Positions 7,377 to 20,761 of a stretch of 64,000 nt of DNA are shown here, piece by piece (the stretch's first letter is position 1; each line of letters begins with the position of its first letter). The notes below the pieces were generated by a model that saw nothing but the letters and a program-made list of their open reading frames with translations, had not been told where the DNA came from and searched no databases. Source of the DNA: Nematostella vectensis (lineage: Eukaryota; Cnidaria; Anthozoa; Actiniaria; Edwardsiidae); NCBI RefSeq assembly GCF_932526225.1, contig NC_064034.1:1102001-1166000 (forward strand), written 5' to 3'. The position numbers were made by a program, and so were the translations under genes.

Positions 7377-9893
7377 ATGAATAGATACTCCGTCCAAAAA
7401 ATCAGATATGTGGACATTGGTTCAGTAACTGAAACAAAAACACAAAAAAAGTTCTCAGACGGGAATCGAACCCGTGGCCTCTCGCACCCAAAGCGAGAAT
7501 CATACCACTAGACCACTGAGCCTTGTATAGATACTGTACAAAAAATCAGATTTGTGGACATTGGTTCAGTAACTGAAACAAAAACACAAAACAAAGGGCT
7601 CATACGGGAATCGAACCCGTGGTCTCTCGCACCCAAAGCGAGAATCATACCACTAGACCACTGAGACTTGGATATATACTGACCAAAAAATCAGATTTTT
7701 GGACATTAGTTTAGTAACTGAAACAAAAACTCAAAAGAAAGGGCTCAGACTGGAATCTGCTCCATGGCCTCTCGCACCCAAAGAGAGAATCATACCACTA
7801 GACCACTGAGACTTGGATATATACTGACCAAAAAATCAGATTTTTGGACATTGGTTCAGAAACTGAAACAAAAACACAACAGAAAGCCCTCAGACAGGAA
7901 TCGAACCCGTGGCCTCTCGCACCCAAAGCTAGAATTATACCACTAGACAGCTGTAGCTAGGATACCTACTGTCCAAAAATTCAGATATTTGGACGTTGGT
8001 TTAGCAACTGGAACAAAAACACAAAAGAAAGGGCTCAGACGGGAATCGAACCCGTGGCCTCTCGCACCCGAAGCGAGAATCATACCACTAGATCACTTAG
8101 CCTTGAATAGATACTGTACAAAAAATCAGATTTGTGTACATTGGTTCAGTAACTGAAACAAAAACACAAAACAAAGGGCTCATACGGGAATCGAACCCGT
8201 GGCCTCTCGCACCCAAAGCGAGAATCATACAACTAGACCACTGAGCCTTGGATATATACTGACCAAAAAATCAGATATTTGGACATTGGTTCAAAAACTG
8301 AAACAAAAACACAACAGAAAGCCCTCAGACAGGAGTCGAACCCGTGGCCTCTCGCACCCAAAGCTAGAATCATACCACTAGACAGCTGAAGCTAGGATAG
8401 CTACTTTCCAAAAATTCAGATATTTGGACGTTGGTTTAGCAGCTGGAACAAAAACACAAAAGAAAGGGACCGGAGAATCGAACCCGTGGCCTCTCGCACC
8501 CGAAGCGAGAATCATACCACTAGACCACTGAGCCTTGAATAGATACTCCGTCCAAAAAAGATTGGACATTAGTTTAGTAACTAAAACAAAAACACAAAAG
8601 AAAGGGCTCAGACTGGAATCTGCTCCATGGCCTCTCGCACCCAAAGAGAGAATCATACAACTAGACCGCTGAACCTTGTATAGATACTGTCCAAAAAATC
8701 AGATATGTGGACATTGGTTCAGTAACTGAAACAAAAACACAAAACAAAGGGCTCAGACGGGAATCAAACCCGTGGCCTCTCGCACCCAAAGCGAGAATCA
8801 TACCACTACACCACTGAGCCTTGGATATATACTGACCAAAAATTCAGATATTTGGACGTTGGTTTAGCAGCTGGAACGAAAAAAAAAAGAAAGGGCTCAG
8901 ACGGGAATCGAACCCGTGGCCTCTCGCACCCGAAGCAAGAATCATACCACTAGACCACTGAGCCTTGGATAGGCACTGTTCAAAGAACATTGTACATTAG
9001 TTCAGTAACTGAAACAAAAACACAAAATAAAGGGCTCAGACGGGAATCGAACCCGTGGCCTCTCGCACCCGAAGCAAGAATCATACCACTAGACCACTGA
9101 GCCTTGGATATATACTGAACAAACAATCAGATATTTGGACATTGGTTCAGAAACTGAAACAAAAACACAAAAGAAAGCCCTCAGACAGGAAACGAACCAG
9201 TGGCCTCTCGCACCCAAAGCTAGAATCATACCACTAGACAGCTGAAGCTAGGATAGCTACTTTCCAAAAATTCAGATATTTGGACGTTGGTTTAGCAGCT
9301 GGAACAAAAACACAAAAGAAAGGGCTCAGACTGGAATCGAACCCGTGGCCTCTCGCACCCGAAGCGAGAACCATACCACTAGACCACTGAGCCTTGAATA
9401 GATACTGTACAAAAAATCAGATATGTGGACATTGGTTCAGTAACTGAAACAAAAACACAAAAGAAAGGGCTCAGACGGGAATCGAACTAGTGGCCTCTCG
9501 CGCCCAAAGCCAGAATCATACCACTAGACCACTGAGCCTTGAATAGATACTCCGTCCAAAAAAGATTGGACATTAGTTCAGTGACTGAAACAAAAACACA
9601 AAAGAAAGGGCTCAGACGGGAATCGAACTCGTGGCCTCTCGCACCCAAAGCCAGAATCATACCACTAGACCACTGAGCCTTGAAAAGATACTCCGTCCAA
9701 AAAAGATTGGACATTAGTTTAGTAACTAAAACAAAAACACAAAAGAAAGGGCTCAGACTGGAATCTGCTCCATGGCCTCTCGCACCCAAAGAGAGAATCA
9801 TACAACTAGACCGCTGAACCTTGTATAGATACTGTCCAAAAAATCAGATATGTGGACATTGGTTCAGTAACTGAAACAAAAACACAAAACAAA

Positions 9894-9965
9894 GGGCTCA
9901 GACGGGAATCGAACCCGTGGCCTCTCGCACCCAAAGCGAGAATCATACCACTAGACCACTGAGCC
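9894..9965 (-). tRNA. tRNA-Pro (TGG), consensus gene
   Basis: Exact counterpart of the 6737 gene in the second block (offset 3157). Confidence 0.9.
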
Positions 9966-11760
9966 TTGGATATATACTGACCAAAAAATCAGATATTTGG
10001 ACATCGGTTCAGAAACTGAAACAAAAACACAACAGAAAGCCCTCAGACAGGAATCGAACCCGTGGCCTCTCTCACCCAAAGCTAGAATCATACCACTAGA
10101 CTGCTGAGGCTAGGATACCTACTGTCCAAAAATTCAGATATTTGGAGGTTGGTTAAGAAGCTGGAACAAAAACACAAAAGAAAGGGCTCAGACGGGAATC
10201 GAACCCGTGGCCTCTCGCACCCGAAGCAAGAATCATACCACTAGACCACTGAGCCTTGGATAGGCACTGTCCAAAAAACATTGTACATTAGTTCAGTAAC
10301 TGAAACAAAAACACAAAAGAAAGGGCTCAGACGGGAATCGAACCCGTGGCCTCTCGCACCCGAAGCGAGAATCATACCACTAGACCACTAAGCCTTGGAT
10401 AGGCACTGTCCAAAAAACATTGCACATTAGTTCAGTAACTGAAAGAAAAACACAAAAGAAAGGGCTCAGACAGGAATCTAACTAGTGGCCTCTCGCACCC
10501 AAAGCCAGAATCATACCACTTGACCACTGAGCTATGAATAGATACTCCGTCCAAAAAATCAGATATGTGGACATTGGTTCAGTAACTGAAACAAAAACAC
10601 AAAAAAAGTTCTCAGACGGGAATCGAACCCGTGGCCTCTCGCACCCAAAGCGAGAATCATACCACTAGACCACTGACACTTGGATATATACTGACCAAAA
10701 AATCAGATTTTTGGACATTAGTTTAGTAACTGAAACAAAAACTCAAAAGAAAGGGCTCAGACTGGAATCTGCTCCATGGCCTCTCGCACCCAAAGAGAGA
10801 ATCATACCACTAGACCACTGAGACTTGGATATATACTGACCAAAAAATCAGATTTTTGGACATTGGTTCAGAAACTGAAACAAAAACACAACAGAAAGCC
10901 CTCAGACAGGAATCGAACCCGTGGCCTCTCGCACCCAAAGCTAGAATTATACCACTAGACAGCTGAAGCTAGGATACCTACTGTCCAAAAATTCAGATAT
11001 TTGGACGTTGGTTTAGCAACTGGAACAAAAACACAAAAGAAAGGGCTCAGACGGGAATCGACCCCGTGGCCTCTCGCACCCGAAGCGAGAATCATACCAC
11101 TAGATCACTGAGCCTTGAATAGATACTGTACAAAAAATCAGATTTGTGTACATTGGTTCAGTAACTGAAACAAAAACACAAAACAAAGGGCTCATACGGG
11201 AATCGAACCCGTGGCCTCTCGCACCCAAAGCGAGAATCATACAACTAGACCACTGAGCCTTGGATATATACTGACCAAAAAATCAGATATTTGGACATTG
11301 GTTCAGAAACTGAAACAAAAACACAACAGAAAGCCCTCAGACAGGAGTTGAACCCGTGGCCTCTCGCACCCAAAGCTAGAATCATACCACTAGACAGCTG
11401 AAGCTAGGATAGCTACTTTCCAAAAATTCAGATATTTGGACGTTGGTTTAGCAGCTGGAACAAAAACACAAAAGAAAGGGACTGGAGAATCGAACCCGTG
11501 GCCTCTCGCACCCGAAGCGAGAATCATACCACTAGACCACTGAGCCTTGAATAGATACTCCGTCCAAAAAAGATTGGACATTAGTTTAGTAACTAAAACA
11601 AAAACACAAAAGAAAGGGCTCAGACTGGAATCTGCTCCATGGCCTCTCGCACCCAAAGAGAGAATCATACAACTAGACCGCTGAACATTGTATAGATACT
11701 GTCCAAAAAATCAGATATGTGGACATTGGTTCAGTAACTGAAACAAAAACACAAAACAAA

Positions 11761-11832
11761 GGGCTCAGACGGGAATCAAACCCGTGGCCTCTTGCACACA
11801 AAGCGAGAATCATACCACTACACCACTGAGCC
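11761..11832 (-). pseudogene. tRNA-Pro-derived relic with anticodon TGT
   Basis: The loop reads TTTGTGT (Thr-type TGT), and the stem has a C/A mismatch. The D arm also carries the ACACC change seen in sister relics. Confidence 0.7.
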
Positions 11833-12042
11833 TTGGATATATACTGACCAAAAATTCAGATATTTGGACGTTGGTTTAGCAGCTGGAACGAAAAAAAAAG
11901 AAAGGGCTCAGACGGGAATCGAACCCGTGGCCTCTCGCACCCGAAGCAAGAATCATACCACTAGACCACTGAGCCTTGGATAGGCACTGTCCAAAAAACA
12001 TTGTACATTAGTTCAGTAACTGAAACAAAAACACAAAAGAAA

Positions 12043-12114
12043 GGGCTCAGACGGGAATCGAACCCGTGGCCTCTCGCACCCGAAGCGAGAATCATACCAC
12101 TAGACCACTGAGCC
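12043..12114 (-). tRNA. tRNA-Pro (CGG), consensus gene
   Basis: Exact CGG sequence at the right end of the second block; its 5' flank is the GGATAGGCACTG class. Confidence 0.9.
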
Positions 12115-12901
12115 TTGGATAGGCACTGTTCAAAAAACATTGCACATTAGTTCAGTAACTGAAACAAAAACACAAAAGAAAGGGCTCAGACAGGAATCTA
12201 ACTAGTGGCCTCTCGCACCCAAAGCCAGAATAATACCACTTGACCACTGATCTATGAATAGATACTCCGTCCAAAAAAGATTGGACATTAGTTTAGTAAC
12301 TGAAACAAAAACTCAAAAGAAAGGGCTCAGACTGGAATCTGCTCCATGGCCTCTCGCACCCAAAGAGAGAATCATACAACTAGACCGCTGAGCCTTGTAT
12401 AGATACTGTCCAAAAAATCAGATATGTGGACATTGGTTCAGTAACTGAAACAAAAACACAAAAAAAGTTCTCAGACGGGAATCGAACCCGTGGCCTCTCG
12501 CACCCAAAGAGAGAATCATACCACTAGACCACTGAGCCTTGTATAGATACTGTCCAAAAAATCAGATATGTGGACATTGGTTCAGTAACTGAAACAAAAA
12601 CACAAAACAAAGGGCTCAGACGGGAATCGAACCCGTGGCCTATCGCACCCAAAGCGAGAATCATACCACAAGACCACTGAGCCTTGTATAGATACTGACC
12701 AAAAAATCAGATATTTGGACATTGGTTCAGAAACTGAAACAAAAACACAAAAGAAAGCCCTCAGACAGGAGTCGAACCCGTGGCCTCTCGCACCCAAAGC
12801 TAGAATCATACCACTAGACAGCTGAAGCTAGGATAGCTACTTTCCAAAAATTCAGATATTTGGACGTTGGTTTAGCAGCTGGAACAAAAACACAAAAGAA
12901 A

Positions 12902-12973
12902 GGGCTCAGACGGGAATCGAACCCGTGGCCTCTCGCACCCAAAGCGAGAATCATACCACTAGACCACTGAGCC
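12902..12973 (-). tRNA. tRNA-Pro (TGG), consensus gene
   Basis: Occupies the slot that carries CGG in the next copies (14188, 16478, 19050), so the anticodon differs between otherwise equivalent positions. Confidence 0.9.
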
Positions 12974-13760
12974 TTGGATAGATACTGTCCAAAAACATTG
13001 TACATTAGTTCAGTAACTGAAACAAAAACACAAAACAAAGGGCTCAGACGGGAATCGAACCCGTGGCCTTTCGCACCCAAAGTGAGAACCATACCACTAG
13101 ACCACTGAGCCTTGGATATATACTGAACAAACAATCAGATATTTGGACATTGGTTCAGAAACTGAAATAAAAACACAAAAGAAAGCCCTCAGACAGGAAA
13201 CGAACCCGTGGCCTCTCGCACCCAAAGCTAGAATCATACCACTAGACAGCTTAGGCTAGGATAGCTACTGTCCAAAAATTCAGATATTTAGACGTTGGTT
13301 TAGCAGCTGGAACAAAAACACAAAAGAAAGGGCTCAGACGGAAATCGAACTCGTGGCCTCTCGCACCCAAAGCCAGAATCATACCACTAGACCACTGAGC
13401 CTTGAATAGATACTCCGTCCAAAAAAGATTGGACATTAGTTTAGTAACTGAAACAAAAACACAAAAGAAAGGGCTCAGACTGGAATCTGCTACATGGCCT
13501 CTCGTACCCAAAGAGAGAATCATACAACTAGACCGCTGAGCCTTGTATAGATACTGTCCAAAAAATCAGATATGTGGACATTGGTTCAGTAACTGAAACA
13601 AAAACACAAAATAAAGGGCTCAGACGGGAATCGAACCCGTGGCCTCTCGCACCCAAAGCAAGAATCATACCACTAGACCACTGAGCCTTGGATATATACT
13701 GACCAAAAAATCAGATATTTGGACATTGGTTCCGAAATGGTAATAAAAACACAAAACAAA

Positions 13761-13824
13761 GGGCTCGGACGGGAATCGAACCCGTGGCCTCTCGCACCCA
13801 AAGCGAGAATCATACCACTGAGCC
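13761..13824 (-). pseudogene. tRNA-Pro relic with 8-nt D-arm deletion (type example)
   Basis: A 64-nt unit in which the plus strand passes from CATACCACT directly to GAGCC, losing one of two CCACT-containing segments, probably by slippage between them. The A box and D arm are destroyed; the B box and anticodon arm remain. The same deletion is seen at 15047, 17337, 18623, 19909, 22622, 25335, 28048, 35381 and 50590, so it arose once and spread with the higher-order repeats. Confidence 0.85.
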
Positions 13825-14187
13825 TTGGATAGATACTGACCAAAAAATCAGATATTTGTACATTGGTTCAGTAACTGAAACAAAAACACAAAACAAAGGG
13901 CTCAGACGGGAATCGAACCCGTGGCCTCTCGCACCCAAAGCTAGAATCATACCACTAGACCACTGAGCCTTGTATAGATACTGACCAAAAAATCAGATAT
14001 TTGGACATTGGTTCAGACACTGAAACAAAAACACAAAAAAAAGCCCTCAGACAGGAGTCGAACCCGTGGCCTCTCGCACCCAAAGCTAGAATCATACTAC
14101 TAGACAGCTGAAGCTAGGATAGCTACTTTCCAAAAATTCAGATATTTGGACGTTGGTTTAGCAGCTGGAACAAAAACACAAAAGAAA

Positions 14188-14259
14188 GGGCTCAGACGGG
14201 AATCGAACCCGTGGCCTCTCGCACCCGAAGCGAGAATCATACCACTAGACCACTGAGCC
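14188..14259 (-). tRNA. tRNA-Pro (CGG), consensus gene
   Basis: CGG counterpart of the TGG gene at 12902 (offset 1286). Confidence 0.9.
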
Positions 14260-14901
14260 TTGGATAGATACTGTCCAAAAACATTGTACATTAGTTCAGT
14301 AACTGAAACAAAAACACAAAACAAAGGGCTCAGACGGGAATCGAACCCGTGGCCTTTCGCACCCAAAGCGAGAACCATACCACTAGACCACTGAGCCTTG
14401 GATATATACTGAACAAACAATCAGATATTAGGACATTGGTTCAGAAACTGAAATAAAAACACAAAAGAAAGCCCTCAGACAGGAAACGAACCCGTGGCCT
14501 CTCGCACCCAAAGCTAGAATCATACCACTAGACAGCTTAGGCTAGGATAGCTACTGTCCAAAAATTCAGATATTTAGACGTTGGTTTAGCAGCTGGAACA
14601 AAAACACAAAAGAAAGGGCTCAGACGGAAATCGAACTCGTGGCCTCTCGCACCCAAAGCCAGAATCATACCACTAGACCACTGAGCCTTGAATAGATACT
14701 CCGTCCAAAAAAGATTGGACATTAGTTTAGTAACTGAAACAAAAACACAAAAGAAAGGGCTCAGACTGGAATCTGCTCCATGGCCTCTCGTACCCAAAGA
14801 GAGAATCATACAACTAGACCGCTGAGCCTTGTATAGATACTGTCCAAAAAATCAGATATGTGGACATTGGTTCAGTAACTGAAACAAAAACACAAAATAA
14901 A

Positions 14902-14973
14902 GGGCTCAGACGGGAATCGAACCCGTGGCCTCTCGCACCCAAAGCGAGAATCATACCACTAGACCACTGAGCC
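14902..14973 (-). tRNA. tRNA-Pro (TGG), consensus gene
   Basis: Counterpart of 13616, which carries the G-U stem variant, one repeat earlier. Confidence 0.9.
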
Positions 14974-16049
14974 TTGGATATATACTGACCAAAAAATCAG
15001 ATATTTGGACATTGGTTCAGAAATGGTAATAAAAACACAAAACAAAGGGCTCGGACGGGAATCGAACCTGTGGCCTCTCGCACCCAAAGCGAGAATCATA
15101 CCACTGAGCCTTGGATAGATACTGACCAAAAAATCAGATATTTGTACATTGGTTCAGTAACTGAAACAAAAAGACAAAACATAGGGCTCAGACAGGAATC
15201 GAACCCGTGGCCTCTAGCACCCAAAGCGAGAATCATACCACTAGACCACTGAGCCTTGTATAGATACTGACCAAAAAATCAGATATTTGGACATTGGTTC
15301 AGAAACTGAAACAAAAACACAAAAGAAAGCCCTCAGACAGGAGTCGAACCCGTGGCCTCTCGCACCCAAAGCTAGAATCATACCACTAGACAGCTGAAGC
15401 TAGGATAGCTACTTTCCAAAAATTCAGATATTTGGACGTTAGTTTAGCAGCTGGAACAAAAACACAAAAGAAAGGGCTCAGACGGGAATCGAACTCGTGG
15501 CCTCTCGCACCCAAAGCCAGAATCATACCACTAGACCACTGAGCCTTGAAAAGATACTCCGTCCAAAAAAGATTGGACATTAGTTTAGTAACTAAAACAA
15601 AAACACAAAAGAAAGGGCTCAGACGGGAATCTGCTCCATGGCCTCACGCACCCAAAGAGAGAATCATACAACTAGACCGCTGAACCTTGTATAGATACTG
15701 TCCAAAAAATCAGATATGTGGACATTGGTTCAGTAACTGAAACAAAAACACAAAACAAAGGGCTCAGACGGGAATCAAATCCGTGGCTTCTCGCACCCAA
15801 AGCGAGAATCATACCACTACACCACTGAGCCTTGGATATATACTGACCAAAAATTCAGATATTTGGACGTTGGTTTAGCAGCTGGAACGAAAAAAAAAAA
15901 GAAAGGGCTCAGACGGGAATCGAACCCGTGGCCTCTCGCACCCAAAGCTAGAATCATACCACTAGACAGCTGAAGCTAGGATAGCTACTTTCCAAAAATT
16001 CAGATATTTGGACGTTGGTTTAGCAGCTGGAACAAAAACACAAAAGAAA

Positions 16050-16121
16050 GGGCTCAGACGGGAATCGAACCCGTGGCCTCTCGCACCCGAAGCGAGAATC
16101 ATACCACTAGACCACTGAGCC
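16050..16121 (-). tRNA. tRNA-Pro (CGG), consensus gene
   Basis: Lies in the 1004-bp segment that interrupts the 1286-bp series. Its left neighbour at 15905 is an acceptor-flip/consensus mosaic. Confidence 0.9.
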
Positions 16122-16477
16122 TTGGATAGATACTGTCCAAAAACATTGTACATTAGTTCAGTAACTGAAACAAAAACACAAAACAAAGGGCTCAGACGGG
16201 AATCGAACCCGTGGCCTCTCGCACCCAAAGCGAGAATCATACCACTAGAACACTGAGCCTTGTATAGATACTGACCAAAAAATCAGATATTTGGACATTG
16301 GTTCAGAAACTGAAACAAAAACACAAAAGAAAGCCCTCAGACAGGAGTCGAACCCGTGGCCTCTAGCACCCAAAGCTAGAATCATACCACTAGACAGCTG
16401 AAGCTAGGATAGCTACTTTCCAAAAATTCAGATATTTGGACGTTGGTTTAGCAGCTGGAACAAAAACACAAAAGAAA

Positions 16478-16549
16478 GGGCTCAGACGGGAATCGAACCC
16501 GTGGCCTCTCGCACCCGAAGCGAGAATCATACCACTAGACCACTGAGCC
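16478..16549 (-). tRNA. tRNA-Pro (CGG), consensus gene
   Basis: Third copy of the 14188 slot (offset 2290). Confidence 0.9.
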
Positions 16550-17191
16550 TTGGATAGATACTGTCCAAAAACATTGTACATTAGTTCAGTAACTGAAACA
16601 AAAACACAAAACAAAGGGCTCAGACGGGAATCGAACCCGTGGCCTTTCGCACCCAAAGCGAGAACCATACCACTAGACCACTGAGCCTTGGATATATACT
16701 GAACAAACAATCAGATATTTGGACATTGGTTCAGAAACTGAAATAAAAACACAAAAGAAAGCCCTCAGACAGGAAACGAACCCGTGGCCTCTCGCACCCA
16801 AAGCTAGAATCATACCACTAGACAGCTTAGGCTAGGATAGCTACTGTCCAAAAATTCAGATATTTAGACGTTGGTTTAGCAGCTGGAACAAAAACACAAA
16901 AGAAAGGGCTCAGACGGAAATCGAACTCGTGGCCTCTCGCACCCAAAGCTAGAATCATACCACTAGACCACTGAGCCTTGAATAGATACTCCGTCCAAAA
17001 AAGATTGGACATTAGTTTAGTAACTGAAACAAAAACACAAAAGAAAGGGCTCAGACTGGAATCTGCTCCATGGCCTCTCGTACCCAAAGAGAGAATCATA
17101 CAACTAGACCGCTGAGCCTTGTATAGATACTGTCCAAAAAATCAGATATGTGGACATTGGTTCAGTAACTGAAACAAAAACACAAAATAAA

Positions 17192-17263
17192 GGGCTCAGA
17201 CGGGAATCGAACCCGTGGCCTCTCGCACCCAAAGCGAGAATCATACCACTAGACCACTGAGCC
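17192..17263 (-). tRNA. tRNA-Pro (TGG), consensus gene
   Basis: Same slot as 14902 (offset 2290). The next copy, at 18478, has one T-arm change. Confidence 0.9.
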
Positions 17264-19049
17264 TTGGATATATACTGACCAAAAAATCAGATATTTGGAC
17301 ATTGGTTCCGAAATGGAAATAAAAACACAAAACAAAGGGCTCGGACGGGAATCGAACCCGTGGCCTCTCGCACCCAAAGCGAGAATCATACCACTGAGCA
17401 TTGGATAGATACTGACCAAAAAATCAGATATTTGTACATTGGTTCAGTAACTGAAACAAAAACACAAAACAAAGGGCTCAGACGGGAATCTAACCCGTGG
17501 CCTCTCGCACCCAAAGGTAGAATCATACCACTAGACCACTGAGCCTTGTATAGATACTGACCAAAAAATCAGATATTTGGACATTGGTTCAGAAACTGAA
17601 ACAAAAACACAAAAGAAAGCCCTCAGACAGGAGTCGAACCCGTGGCCTCTCGCACCCAAAGCTAGAATCATACCACTAGACAGCTGAAGCTAGGATAGCT
17701 ACTTTCCAAAAATTCAGATATTTGGACGTTGGTTTAGCAGCTGGAACAAAAACACAAAAGAAAGGGCTCAGACGGGAATCGAAGCCGTGGCCTCTCGCAC
17801 CCGAAGCGAGAATCATACCACTAGACCACTGAGCCTTGGATAGATACTGTCCAATAACATTGTACATTAGTTCAGTAACTGAAACAAAAACACAAAACAA
17901 AGGGCTCAGACGGGAATCGAACCCGTGACCTTTCGCACCCAAAGCGAGAACCATACCACTAGACCACTTAGACTTGGATATATACTGAACAAACAATCAG
18001 ATATTTGGACATTGGTTCAGAAACTGAAATAAAAACACAAAAGAAAGCCCTCAGACAGGAAACGAACCCGTGGCCTCTCGCACCCAAAGCTAGAATCATA
18101 CCACTAGACAGCTTAGGCTAGGATAGCTACTGTCCAAAAATTCAGATATTTAGACGTTGGTTTAGCAGCTGGAACAAAAACACAAAAGAAAGGGCTCAGA
18201 CGGAAATCGAACTCGTGGCCTCTCGCACCCAAAGCCAGAATCATACCACTAGACCACTGAGCCTTGAATAGATACTCCGTCCAAAAAAGATTGGACATTA
18301 GTTTAGTAACTGAAACAAAAACACAAAAGAAAGGGCTAAGACTGGAATCTGCTCCATGGCCTCTCGTACCCAAAGAGAGAATCATACAACTAGACCGCTG
18401 AGCCTTGTATAGATACTGTCCAAAAAATCAGATATGTGGACATTGGTTCAGTAACTGAAACAAAAACACAAAATAAAGGGCTCAGATGGGAATCGAACCC
18501 GTGGCCTCTCGCACCCAAAGCGAGAATCATACCACTAGACCACTGAGCCTTGGATATATACTGACCAAAAAATCAGATATTTGGACATTGGTTCCGAAAT
18601 GGTAATAAAAACACAAAACAAAGGGCTCGGACGGGAATCGAACCCGTGGCCTCTCGCACCCAAAGCCAGAATCATACCACTGAGCCTTGGATAGATACTG
18701 ACCAAAAAATCAGATATTTGTACATTGGTTCAGTAACTGAAACAAAAACACAAAACAAAGGGCTCAGACGGGAATCGAACCCGTGGCCTCTCGCACCCAA
18801 AGCTAGAATCATACCACTAGACCACTGAGCCTTGTATAGATACTGACCAAAAAATCAGATATTTGGACATTGGTTCAGAAACTGAAACAAAAACACAAAA
18901 GAAAGCCCTCAGACAGGAGTCGAACACGTGGCCTCTCGCACCCAAAGCTAGAATCATACCACTAGACAGCTGAAGCTAGGATAGCTACTTTCCAAAAATT
19001 CAGATATTTGGACGTTGGTTTAGCAGCTGGAACAAAAACACAAAAGAAA

Positions 19050-19121
19050 GGGCTCAGACGGGAATCGAACCCGTGGCCTCTCGCACCCGAAGCGAGAATC
19101 ATACCACTAGACCACTGAGCC
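19050..19121 (-). tRNA. tRNA-Pro (CGG), consensus gene
   Basis: First of four CGG genes at 2713-bp spacing (then 21763, 24476, 27189). Confidence 0.9.
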
Positions 19122-19763
19122 TTGGATAGATACTGTCCAAAAACATTGTACATTAGTTCAGTAACTGAAACAAAAACACAAAACAAAGGGCTCAGACGGG
19201 AATCGAACCCGTGGACTTTCGCACCCAAAGCGAGAACCATACCACTAGACCAGTGAGCCTTGGATATATACTGAACAAACAATCAGATATTTGGACATTG
19301 GTTCAGAAACTGAAATAAAAACACAAAAGAAAGCCCTCAGACAGGAAACGAACCCGTGGCCTCTCGCACCCAAAGCTAGAATCATACCACTAGACAGCTT
19401 AGGCTAGGATAGCTACTGTCCAAAAATTCAGATATTTAGACGTTGGTTTAGCAGCTGGAACAAAAACACAAAAGAAAGGGCTCAGACGGAAATCGAACTC
19501 GTGGCCTCTCGCACCCAAAGCCAGAATCATACCACTAGACCACTGAGCCTTGAATAGATACTCCGTCCAAAAAAGATTGGACATTAGTTTAGTAACTGAA
19601 ACAAAAACACAAAAGAAAGGGCTCAGACTGGAATCTGCTCCATGGCCTCTCGTACCCAAAGAGAGAATCATACAACTAGACCGCTGAGCCTTGTATAGAT
19701 ACTGTCCAAAAAATCAGATATGTGGACATTGGTTCAGTAACTGAAACAAAAACACAAAAAAAA

Positions 19764-19835
19764 GGGCTCAGACGGGAATCGAACCCGTGGCCTCTCGCAC
19801 CCAAAGCGAGAATCATACCACTAGACCACTGAGCC
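19764..19835 (-). tRNA. tRNA-Pro (TGG), consensus gene
   Basis: First of four TGG genes at 2713-bp spacing (then 22477, 25190, 27903). The downstream spacer has a longer T-run (about 8). Confidence 0.9.
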
Positions 19836-20750
19836 TTGGATATATACTGACCAAAAAATCAGATATTTGGACATTGGTTTAGAAATGGTAATAAAAACAT
19901 AAAACAAAGGGCTCGGACGGGAATCGAACCCGTGGCCTCTCGCATCCAAAGCGAGAATCATACCACTGAGCCTTGGATAGATACTGACCAAAAAATCAGA
20001 TATTTGTACATTGGTTCAGTAACTGAAACAAAAACACAAAACAAAGGGCTCAGACAGGAATCGAACCCGTGGCCTCTAGCACCCAAAGCGAGAATCATAC
20101 CACTAGACCACTGAGCCTTGTATAGATACTGACCAAAAAATCAGATATTTGGACATTGGTTCAGAAACTGAAGCAAAAACACAAAAGAAAGCCCTCAGAC
20201 AGGAGTCGAACCCGTGGCCTCTCGCACCCAAAGCTAGAATCATACCACTAGACAGCTGAAGCTAGGATAGCTACTTTCCAAAAATTCAGATATTTGGACG
20301 TTAGTTTAGCAGCTGGAACAAAAACACAAAAGAAAGGGCTCAGACGGGAATCGAACTCGTGGCCTCTCGCACCCAAAGCCAGAATCATACCACTAGACCA
20401 CTGAGCCTTGAAAAGATACTCCGTCCAAAAAAGATTGGACATTAGTTTAGTAACTAAAACAAAAACACAAAAGAAAGGGCTCAGACTGGAATCTGCTCCA
20501 TGGCCTCACGCACCCAAAGAGAGAATCATACAACTAGACCGCTGAACCTTGTATAGATACTGTCCAAAAAATCAGATATGTGGACATTGGTTCAGTAACT
20601 GAAACAAAAACACAAAACAAAGGGCTCAGACGGGAATCAAACCCGTGGCCTCTCGCACCCAAAGCGAGAATCATACCACTACACCACTGAGCCTTGGATA
20701 TAAACTGACCAAAAATTCAGATATTTGGACGTTGGTTTAGCAGCTTGAAC

Positions 20751-20761
20751 AAAAAAAAAAA
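20751..20761 (-). terminator. Extended oligo-T terminator
   Basis: T11 on the minus strand just past the G-U variant CGG unit at 20766. It replaces the usual TTTTGTGTTTTTG. Similar long runs lie at 8879-8888, 11891-11899 and 15890-15900 and in the later 2713-bp copies. Confidence 0.6.

Larger units (their letters stand above)
6239..9395 (-). repeat. Higher-order block, first copy (~3157 bp, 22 monomers)
   Basis: Landmarks at 6330, 6737 and 6882 recur at +3157. From about 7764 on, the offset falls to 3012, because one 145-bp monomer (about 7520-7670) is absent from the second copy. Contains consensus genes at 6737 and 7166. Confidence 0.8.
9396..12115 (-). repeat. Higher-order block, second copy (~2720 bp)
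   Basis: Matches 6239-9103 with one monomer missing. Carries counterparts of 6737 (at 9894) and of the relics at 7764 and 8378 (at 10776 and 11390). Confidence 0.8.
12814..20247 (-). repeat. 1286-bp higher-order repeat (9 monomers), five copies
   Basis: Copies start at 12814, 14100, 16390, 17676 and 18962. A 1004-bp segment (15386-16389) separates the second and third. Each copy has the same order of consensus genes, an acceptor-flipped relic and a D-arm-deleted relic. Copies differ by a small number of substitutions. Confidence 0.88.
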
